Source: Tetracladium setigerum (Eukaryota > Ascomycota > Leotiomycetes > Helotiales). From it: a stretch of 64,000 nt of DNA. The stretch covers positions 2,542,001 through 2,606,000 of the forward strand of contig PZJY01000002.1 in NCBI GenBank assembly GCA_031472005.1, read 5' to 3'. Positions 55,961 through 64,000 of this stretch are shown piece by piece (position 1 is the stretch's first letter; each line of letters opens with the position of its first letter). Both the position numbers and the translations under genes were made by a program. The notes beneath the pieces are model-generated. The model had not been told where the DNA came from. It ran no database searches and worked only from the letters and a program-made list of their open reading frames with translations.

Positions 55961-57340
55961 ATGCCTTCAGCACAAGCCCAAGAAACACATGTCCGCGGCG
56001 CAGAATTGGATGTTTCGATAGCCGAGACGAGATGTTTACAGCCTCTGAGGAATTCGGGCTCGCTTGAGAAGTTTGAACACAATGACCTGACACCGGTCAT
56101 TGGGACCGAATTTATTGGTATTCAAGCAGCAGATTGGTTAGCAGGTGATGAACAGCTGATCAAAGATCTTGCTGTGACCGGTACGTTGCTCTCTGACAGT
56201 CTCGCGAGAGCGGCCGTCAGTGCAATATAAAGGGATTGGTCCTGATGACTTCCTAGTTTCTGAACGAGGGGTTGTCTTTCTACGAAACCAAAATATCACA
56301 CCAAGGCAGATGCAAGAGCTGGGAGAACGCATCACACAGGCTGCTGGATGTGTACGTCCCCCCGTTCAGTCAATTTTCAAGTCCTTGGGACACTTGCAAT
56401 TCCATTTTATCCTTTTGAACCACCATGCTAGAGAGAAGACGAAAAGTCCTAACAGAATTAAATAGCCACAATCCTCGGGACTTCATGTCCATCCTTTGAC
56501 TGAAGCTGGCTCTGAACTTGGCGACCAAATCAGCGTCATCAGCAGCGAAAAGCAGAAAAAAGGAGGCGGACTCACCCATCAATTAAGCGACGTTAGTAGA
56601 TTTGCAAGTGCAGGATGGCACGCAGATATCACTTTTGAACCAGTGCCCAGTGACTATGCCATGTTAAAAATTCACACACTCCCGAAGACGGGTGGCGATA
56701 CCGTGAGAGACATTTCACTTCCTCTCGATAAGAAAGAGTAGTGCTAACTCATGAGCAGCTGTGGGCATCTGGATATGAAATTTATGACAGACTCTCTGTA
56801 CCCATGCAACAATTTTTAGAAGGACTGACCGCTACCCACGATGCGAAATTTTTCTTGGAAGAAGCCGAACGGCTGGGCAATCCCCTGCGAACTGAGATTC
56901 GAGGTTCACCTCTCAATCAAGGATCGAATCTCACAGCTGTCCATCCTGTGATTAGAACAAATCGTAAGTTTTATATAAATTTGCCCCATCTGTGAATGTA
57001 CATCGAAACTTTGCTTAATCTAGAAAACACAGCGGTCACCGGCTGGAAATCGGTATTTGTTAATAAAGGCTTCACCAAACGAATTAACGGCATCACAAAG
57101 GATGAATCCGACCTCCTTCTCAATTACCTCATCAATCTTGTCACGCAGAATCATGATGCTCAGGTGAGATTTAAATGGAATGAGAATGATCTGGCCATTT
57201 GGGACAATCGGAGCACTTGGCATTGTGCAACATATGATTATGTGGAGGCGAGAGCGGGTGATCGAGTTTGCTCGTTAGGTGAAAAGCCATTTTTGGACAA
57301 GGCGAGTAGTGGAAGGAGAGAGGCTTTGGGACTTTTATAG
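55961..57340 (+). CDS. TauD/Jlp1-type 2-oxoglutarate-dependent dioxygenase
   Basis: Five exons, 55961-56180, 56221-56351, 56466-56702, 56759-56963 and 57033-57340, join to 366 residues. Introns are 40, 114, 56 and 69 nt; the first is near the lower limit. The iron ligands are His169-x-Asp171 in AGWHADITFEPVP and His328 in NRSTWHCATYDY. Arg338 or Arg342 binds 2-oxoglutarate. Family blocks GVVFLRNQNITPRQMQELGE and SGLHVHPLT are clear. Such enzymes (yeast Jlp1) split sulfonates such as taurine or isethionate into sulfite and an aldehyde. Sulfite then enters cysteine and methionine synthesis. Together with the divergent Soa1-like permease and nearby regulator this looks like a sulfonate sulfur-scavenging cluster. 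Substrate is unproven, and TauD-like enzymes can act on other acids. Confidence 0.93.
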
Positions 57341-57816
57341 ATACTAGGAAGTTAAAGTTTTGTGGATTTTATTCTTGTCTCCTCTTGTAGTTTTGAGTTT
57401 ACTGTCAAAGTAACATGGGTGTTCCCCATTCCAATTATTACTTGCCAGTCACCAAATGCTCATGTTCAGAGTTCAATACGGTATTTTCACTGGTGTTCTC
57501 TGGTAACTTTCTCTGCAGCAACCACACTGCTAGTAAAAAGCGCACGGAACTCATCCGAAGGTTCCATGTGTCCCGAGAGAGAGTAGGAATGAATTAGTCC
57601 GGAATTGATAAAAATCCTTTTGCTGACTTTTGAGGACGTTCGAAATGCGATTTGGTCTCTGTACGCACCTAGGTAGGCAACAAGAGGTTGGATGGATGCC
57701 TGGTCTGATTTGCAGTGGAGGAGTCGTGGACCTGCACGGGCTCTAAATTAAGCGAGTCTTCCTCATGACCGCTCCCCTCCTCCCTAGAAGGAGGAGTATT
57801 TCAGTTTTATACTTCC
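57341..57816. other. Intergenic region
   Basis: 476 bp with no gene seen. A CACCTAGGTAGGC element is near 57667. Confidence 0.4.
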
Positions 57817-58398
57817 ATGAATTTATCAACATATCTCATTCAGCCTGCAAATATTACGTTGGCCATGGGGACAAGAAATCAATGCAACATATTCGAGTTC
57901 ATCCTCAAACCCATTCACAAAGTTTGGAAATCATGCTCCAACTTCTTCCACGCAGCCCCGCCTCCATCATCATCAACAACAACTACAACATTCCACTCAT
58001 TCCCCCTCCTCCCACCCGAGATCCGTCTTCAAATATGGGATCTCGCAATTCCCCATCCAAGACTTGTCTTCATCCGGTCCAGAACCAGATATATCCCACC
58101 AAAAAACATCATTTCCATCAAAGGGGATTCGGCAAAGCACCGGCTCAAACCAGACATGATCATGGAGTTGAATCAAGGTGTTCCGGCGATTATGCATGTT
58201 TGTTCCGAAAGTAGATTCAGAGGGCAGAAATTCTTTAAGAAGGCTTGGGAGCGGGGTGAGGGTTCTTGTGTTCCTGAACTGGTGAGGGGGAAGGTTGGTG
58301 TGACTGAGGAAGAGATTGAGAGGATGAGGAGTGAATTGGGATGGAGATATACTTGGGTCAATTATGCGATAGACTTGATTGTTTTCGCTCACTGGTGA
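57817..58398 (+). CDS. Short 2EXR domain protein
   Basis: A single frame of 193 residues. After about 65 variable residues the 2EXR signature is clear: FPLLPPEIRLQIWDLAIPHP, then GVPAIMHVCSESR. Members usually continue beyond this point to 250-400 residues. Here the frame stops at IVFAHW, just as a possible donor GTGAGG appears (58394). A further exon or a truncation is therefore possible, but I see no good continuation in the next 300 bp. The true start may be the second ATG at 57865 (MGTRNQ). It is the second 2EXR gene of the window and not a recent copy of the first. Function is unknown. Confidence 0.7.
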   Translation: MNLSTYLIQPANITLAMGTRNQCNIFEFILKPIHKVWKSCSNFFHAAPPPSSSTTTTTFHSFPLLPPEIRLQIWDLAIPHPRLVFIRSRTRYIPPKNIISIKGDSAKHRLKPDMIMELNQGVPAIMHVCSESRFRGQKFFKKAWERGEGSCVPELVRGKVGVTEEEIERMRSELGWRYTWVNYAIDLIVFAHW

Positions 58399-60961
58399 GG
58401 AGAGTAAAGGTTTTAAGTAAGACTTACCTAGCCTACCTAGGTAGGCTCACTTAGGTATCCAAGAATCCAAGATGACATTGAGCGACGCGAGTCACAGAAA
58501 TAGGACCTTTGTTGCAACATATCCCTTCCAGAAAATCTGGATAATGTTTTTGAATTGCGTTTATCTAAGACATGCACTCAGCAAGCTTTCGCGCTTTTAT
58601 CGGAATGAAATGTTTTGTCAAAAGGTGCACCCATTGACACGTGACCAGACGTGCCTTATTTGCCAAGAAATATCTGAGACAGAATGTCTGCCAGCTTTAC
58701 AACCCCTTTTCAATATCCACTTCATATTGCCCACAACTGCTCATTCACCGCGTCAGCGACTGGTTCTTCAATACGTAAAAGGAGAATCATCAATATATTG
58801 AGCCATTCCGGTTCACATACCAGAGTAACACGGCCTACGACGTGGAGATTGGGGTCGAGGAGTGAGAGAACCAGCAAACGCCCATCCACAAGAGGTCGAC
58901 AGCAACAAGATCACTTCATCGCATATCACAGTTTACATCTACAACAAACCGGAGTTCTCTGCGCTGGTTAGTCCGAAACTCAAAGACACCATGCCGCAAC
59001 TTTTATTTGTTGCATGTCGCATTTCTTATACGAGTGAGTCCCTCTGCAAGCGCAACTCAGTCTCGCTTCAAGTGCAAGTGAGTATTGCTTGCAGTGATTT
59101 ATACGAGAAGAGCGGAATGTTCTAATCCGATGAGAGCAACACACAGTGTTGTCCGATACTACCTCCCCACGGAACGCAAGGCTCGAATTCCAATCCAGGT
59201 TTAGACTCATGGGCAAGGACGCAGGGCCGCGAGAAGTCATTCACCGAGACAACTTATTAGGAAGTACTGATTTGAAATGGTGAAAGATTGCCCTCGTAGC
59301 TGTTCTCGTAGGAGCTTGGGAAAACTGCACAAGAGTTTGTACATGAAGCAAGGCTTGGAACGGCCTTCTCCCACATGATGGCGCAAAAGAAACCTCTTCT
59401 GGTGTGACGATGGATGCAATTCTCCCGAGGGGTTTGCGGATTGCCTTTTCGCCGAAGAGACCTTCATCACGAACAAAAAAAACATGTTCGGGCTCGCCGC
59501 TCTCTTGGAAATTGGGCCAGGGGCATCTCTGGAGTTATCATTGCATGGCTGTATTTCCTCATCCACAACTTTCCGTTCAGGAAAAGGAGACTGTTTTCAG
59601 AATTGAGGCCGATATATAATAGTAGGCTGCTTTGGCTTATCATTGTTTCCGCTACGATGTGCCAGTGGCATCGAGCTTGGTCTGAGTACCAAGCATCTCT
59701 TAAACACCGTGGCCAGCGCTCCGATCGAATGACACTGGCCGTCGAAATGTCCCAGCACAGATAAGGTTCTTTACGATTTCAATTTAATTCTGGCTAATGC
59801 CTTTTCCGCATCATGTGCTTTGCTGTTCTGTTGTCCTTCTCGTATCTCTTGTACTCTGACACATCTCTTGGCATGCATTCTTGTCCAAGCATTTTCAAAA
59901 TTCAAACAGGTCTTGGTGTTGTCATTTGCACCTCCTCCATATTTTGACCTTCCCAAACCAGATGCTTTTATCATCATACAATCAATAGCGGTTTCTTTGT
60001 GTCAGCAAAACAATCCCCCATAAGCACCTTGACGGGTCCTGATCATCGCCATCACGGGTACATCACACCAAAAAAGAAGGTCGTCGGGCGGTTAAAGTCC
60101 AAGTTTCTAGGCCAAGCTGGCCAAGCTGGCCAACTGCCGGTCTGCACCGGCACCAACCAATAAGGGTCCAAATCATTATGGAGAGCTTCTTGCGAACGGC
60201 GATCACTTTGTTTAGTAGATTCATACGTGCTATCGCCGTTTGCTTTTTGGTGTTAAGCAACATTTCGACAACTCCCGCACGCAATGGTGCCGCATTGCCA
60301 GGAAAAGGCCCGTCCGTCCTCGGCAGTGCAAGTGCGCCAAGTCAAATCGTCGGGACTCGAACACCTGAGAGAAAACCCCAGTGCGTACGGCTATCTCACT
60401 TGAATGTTCCGAAAGAATCTTTCGGGAGTGTTGAGTCGTTGTGAAGGGGGTGTAGTATACAGTCTCCTTCCCATTGAAGAGCATTATAAAGGTCTATATA
60501 GGCCACAGACACTTGGCATTCACTGGAACGAGATGTACTGCATGGTGTTGGTAAATTATGCTTTCTGTTAGTATTGGCAAAGGTTATTTCGCGGTCCGCT
60601 AGATCAGATCATCTCCTACCAAGGATTTGTCTATCTATTTCACAGGGGCAGTTATCGGAAATCGCCCCTCGCCCCCATATTTGTGGTGAATCTTTAGCTT
60701 AAGATGTTACGCGTGGGGAAGGAGATGCAAACTCCAAGAATGACTACTCGTACCCAGAATTACGTGACGCGGATCATGAATTCGATATCCGGCGTATGGT
60801 CCTCGTTGAGATTTTTACCGAACTCCCAAGGTACACATCTTGCTTTTGAGAATGGAAGAATGGGGTTCCCAAATGTTATATAAACCTTCCTCTCTTCCAT
60901 GTTACTGAGTACCATCACACTCATTCTCATCATCATCTCATCCTCATCTCAGTACTTCACA
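58399..60961. other. Long gene-poor region
   Basis: 2.56 kb upstream of the subtilase. It contains an 18-bp palindrome at 58430-58447, a GGCCAAGCT tandem near 60112-60132, a CACGTG near 58640, and many small random frames (for example 59414-59764 and 59237-59566). A sequence near 60350 (GACTCGAAC) recalls a tRNA T-loop, but no cloverleaf forms. The last 60 bp include a TATATAAACC element (60878), which may be the TATA box of the next gene. Confidence 0.45.
58430..58447. repeat. Perfect 18-bp palindrome
   Basis: AGCCTACCTAGGTAGGCT is its own reverse complement. Outer TACCTA/TTAGGTA words extend the symmetry. It lies about 30 bp after the short 2EXR gene. The ACCTAGGT core recurs elsewhere in the window's noncoding DNA, for example near 14922, 15058 and 57667. 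Confidence 0.75.
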
Positions 60962-62519
60962 ATGGCTCCAATCTTGAAATCCCTCCTTGCCCTTGCAGCT
61001 GTCTTGCCGTTTGCGTTTGGCGCTTCGGCCCTCAGCTCAGGTGACGACTCGGAAATCCTAGGAAAGTACATCGTTGTCTTCAAGGCAGATTCAAACTTAA
61101 CCAGCATCGCCTCTCACTTTGAAAAGGCACGCTCTCTCACCAAGCGTGATGGCGATCCAGTTGTGATTGAAGACGAGTACGACTTGGGTAACTTCAAAGG
61201 GTACTCTGTAACTGCCGATGAAGCTGCCATTGAGGCGCTCGCCGCAACTGAGGAGGTATGTTGTTATCCAACAGAAGCAATATACTGGGATTCTAACGAT
61301 TCTTGAAGGTTGATTATGTTGAGGCTGATCAATGGATGTATGCTTCTGCTGTGGTTTCTCAAGCTAGCCCTCCATGGGGACTTGGCAGGTATGTATTCAA
61401 TTGGATTCTCATGTCGTGCCCTACCATTCATAAGATTCCCCTACTCACCTCCACTTGTCTTACAGAATCTCCCGCCGAGCTCGTGGAGCTACCACCTATC
61501 GCTACGATGATAGTGCTGGAGCTGGAACATGGGTCTATGTTCTAGACACTGGTATTCGAACCACCCACAGCGTTAGCTCTCTCATCCCCAATTCTACTCT
61601 GTGCAATGTACTTACTGAACTTTAGCAATTTGGTGGCCGTGCTGTTGTCGGCACTTCTTTCATCTCTGGTCAAACCGTACGTCAAATTGCACCCATATTT
61701 AAGCAAAATTCAAGCTAACGAAACACAGACCGATGGTCACGGACATGGTACTCACTGCGCCGGAACTGTTGGAGGCTCAACCTATGGCGTAGCCAAGCGA
61801 GCCAACCTCGTTGCCGTCAAGGTCCTTGGAAACGACGGTCGTGGTCCCAACACCGGAGTCATCTCAGGCATTCAGTGGGCAACAAACAATGCTGTCACTA
61901 ACGGCCGAGCCTCCCGATCTGTCATCAGTCTCTCCCTCGGTGGTGTCGTCAGCGCAGCAACCAACGCCGCTGCTCGCGCTGCCTATGATGCAGGTCTCAC
62001 TGTTGTCGTCGCAGCAGGTAATGAAAACCAACTTGCTTCCAACCGCTCCCCTGCCTCCGAAGCATCCGCTATCACTGTTGCAGCTTCCGATTCTGCTGAT
62101 GCTCGCTCTATTTGGACTGGTGGACTGGCATCTAACTACGGAGCTGCCGTCGATATCTTTGCTCCAGGAACTTCAATTTTGAGTGCTGGTATTGCCAGTG
62201 ATACTGCCTCCGTTTCGAACTCGGGAACCAGCATGGTAAGCTTCTTTTCACTTCTTTTTCTAATGACGAAGTCATTTCCTATTGAGATAGTGTTCTTGTA
62301 GTATATCTTCAATTTTAAAAAAGATAAAAGCTAATCGTGAATGTTAATGTCTAGGCTGCTCCCCATGTCGCCGGATTGGCAGCTTACCTGATCAACTTGG
62401 AGAGCATCACTACTCCCGCCGCAGTCTGGGCCCGTATCAATGCTTTGGCGACCACTGGAGTGATTACCGATTTGCAAGGAAGCCCCAACAAGTTGATCTT
62501 CAATGGCGTGCCAGCTTAG
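60962..62519 (+). CDS. Secreted subtilisin-like serine protease (S8, proteinase K type)
   Basis: Six exons, 60962-61255, 61309-61388, 61466-61571, 61626-61676, 61729-62235 and 62355-62519, give 400 residues with introns of 52-119 nt. Residues 1-20 form a signal peptide. An I9 inhibitor prodomain follows (KYIVVFKADSNLTSIASHF, then FKGYSVTADEAAIEALA). The mature enzyme begins after about residue 115. The triad is Asp152 (VYVLDTGI), His183 (GHGHGTHCAGT) and Ser345 (SGTSMAAPHVAG), and the oxyanion Asn lies in VAAGNEN. The placement of cysteines is typical of proteinase K relatives. It is secreted to digest proteins and is often induced by protein substrates or host contact. A TATA-like element and short leader precede it. 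It faces the pectate lyase gene tail to tail. Confidence 0.95.
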
Positions 62520-62960
62520 AGAATTGCTGGATGAAGACTTTGAAGGTGATTTAAGGGAAGGTTTTGGTCATTTTATTATGTCTGAAGCTTTCTTTCTAGG
62601 GAGGAGATTGCTACCAACTCAATGTCTTGGATGTAGGGAATGAATTTATGAATATAAGAAATTTGATCGACTTGATCGAGTTGCAGAATGCTAGTGTCTT
62701 CATCGGAATCTGGGAAGTTCCCACCAAACCTCCCAGGCTGCCACATGACCATTGTCAAAGTCAGGAAGGAAAGTTTTGTTGTATCGCTGGTCTCATGAAA
62801 GGAGTTTTACTTCATGTTTATGTCCATTTAGCTACAAGGAAGCTAAATCTAAATCTATATTTACAACGAAATCATTTTCTCATATCCCCAGCAAGCAACA
62901 CACCTGGTGGGTTCCGTTTAAACATGTCGTCTTTGACGATGACACTTCACAATCTTCAAT
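62520..62960. other. Convergent intergenic region between protease and pectate lyase
   Basis: 441 bp holding both 3' UTRs. No gene is seen. The plus-strand frame 62627-62998 overlaps the pectate lyase end and is accidental. Confidence 0.5.
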
Positions 62961-64000
62961 CTAAAGCTTTCCAGCACCTGCTCCAGCCTCAACTTTAGCC
63001 TGCAGGCCGCTGGTGGCTTCCAAAGTGTATGCATAAGTTGGCTACATCAATCGAATTAGTAAAATGCTCTGCTCTCGTTGCTCTTCCGCCTCCCTTTTCC
63101 ATTCAGGAATGAGAGACCCAGGAACCAAATAATTACATACCTTAAGGTTGCACTCCGAGGTAATGCGAGTAGTACTTCCACCGGAGAGAACGTTTCCAAC
63201 ATTGCAGATGTTTCCGGGCAGATCGCTGTCGAGATCAGTGACGAGAGCCAACTGCACATTGTCGAAGACATTGTTCTCAGCCACTATATTTTCCCAAATA
63301 TTAGTTTTTAACTTCGAGTTTGCTTTTGCTTGATCCAAGAAATCCAAGGAAACTCAAGGCCCAAGACTAGGTAGGTAAGTAAAAGAGGGAGGGGTGAACG
63401 TACAAACTTGAGCACCCATACGACTGTTAACGCCAGAAGTTGGCGCATCAAGGAAGACAGAGTTGAAGATGTGGGCAGTTCCGAAACGAACAGATGGGAG
63501 TCGGGAGTTGACGTTGCTGAAAAGGTTGTGGTGGTATGTCACATGGAGGGCACCAGTGTCTTCAGCGGCGTTGTTGTCGGAGTGGCCAATCAGAGAACCT
63601 TTCCAGTGGTCCTTGAATGTGTTCCACGAGACAGTGACCCCGTCGGCTGCGTGTGTGATATCGAGCAATCCTGTATTCATTCATTCATGGTCAGCCTTTG
63701 AGTTCTTTGGGAGGGGCTAAAAGTATGTTCGCTCGAGCTTGGGAATGGAGTAGATTGTGTAAGGTAGGTACGTACCATCGTAATCGTCCTTTCCACCAAC
63801 CATGCCAACGCTCTTGAAATCGTTGTGGTCGACCCAGACTTTGGTTGATTCGTCGATGGCAATGAGATCTCCCTTTGCGGGTGCGGGACCCAGCTTCAAG
63901 TTTTGGAAAATGACATTCGTGCCTTTGCGGACGCGGAATCCACTGCCTGTTGTTCCGGATGATGCACCTGATCCGCTGTTTTGGTATACAGTTAGTAAGT
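62961..64000 (-). CDS. Pectate lyase, PL1 family (5' end beyond window)
   Basis: The visible exons on the minus strand are 63975-63776, 63670-63404, 63283-63141 and 63041-62961, with introns of 105, 120 and 99 nt. A further intron begins at 63976 and runs off the window, so the signal peptide and first exons are missing. The visible 230 or so residues are right-handed beta-helix sequence of PL1: KGTNVIFQNLKL, ESTKVWVDHNDFKS, LLDITHAADGVTVSWNTFKD with calcium-binding acids, HWKGSLIGHSD, and the catalytic region NSRLPSVRFG. The chain ends in AGAGAGKL. It cleaves de-esterified pectin by beta-elimination outside the cell and needs calcium. Together with the neighbouring secreted protease it suggests plant-material degradation. 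Confidence 0.94.

Noticed and set aside
59414..59764. 116-codon plus-strand frame with a hydrophobic stretch
   Set aside because: Starts inside random sequence, has a single weak hydrophobic segment and no homologue that I know.
60340..60430. Possible tRNA because of a GACTCGAAC T-loop-like word
   Set aside because: The T-stem does not pair, and no anticodon or D arm fits on either strand.

Overview
The window is nuclear DNA of a filamentous ascomycete (Pezizomycotina). Genes are split by short introns, mostly 40-130 nt, with GTAAGT/GTATGT-type donors and CTAAC/CTGAC-like branch sites. Fungus-typical families are present: 2EXR proteins, a Kre9/Knh1-like wall protein, a GPI-type cupredoxin, a Zn2Cys6 regulator, a Dal5-type MFS permease and a proteinase K-like protease. 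The secreted pectate lyase, subtilase and GMC oxidoreductase suit a plant-associated or saprotrophic species. Leotiomycetes is my guess from overall style only, not a proven placement.

Layout. 1-8 kb: a GPI-anchored cupredoxin, a cytochrome b5/MAPR-like membrane protein, then ribosomal protein genes eS25 and uS7 firing divergently from a 296-bp shared promoter. 7-16 kb: amino-acid permease, cytochrome P450, Kre9-like membrane protein and an unknown protein with an HxD...H...R pattern. 16-29 kb: a 2EXR protein followed by a degenerate ~82-bp tandem repeat, intracellular GH13 alpha-amylase, a 981-residue acidic/coiled-coil membrane protein, and an MscS-type mechanosensitive channel with an EF hand. 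29-36 kb: gene-poor DNA containing a decayed Tc1/mariner transposase that is interrupted by an LTR-like insert, then an intronless GMC oxidoreductase. 36-46 kb: a secreted DUF6345-like protein with caspase-like His/Cys motifs, a YggS/PROSC PLP protein with an 873-nt intron, two hypothetical membrane proteins and a Cys-rich protein. 46-50 kb: a secreted Cys-rich single-pass receptor-like protein and an uncertain frameshifted gene. 50.8-57.3 kb: Zn2Cys6 regulator, Dal5/Soa1-type permease and TauD/Jlp1-type dioxygenase, a likely sulfonate-use cluster. 57-64 kb: a second 2EXR protein, a subtilisin-like protease, and a convergent PL1 pectate lyase cut by the window end.

A striking feature of the whole window is the number of one-base frame breaks in otherwise intact, conserved genes, nearly all at runs of G, C or A/T. 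They affect the Kre9-like gene, the amylase, the 981-residue protein (three breaks), the MscS channel (two) and the C-terminus of the Zn2Cys6 regulator. Homopolymer errors in the assembly are the simplest explanation. Exon coordinates are given in each entry so that a reader can follow the frame changes.
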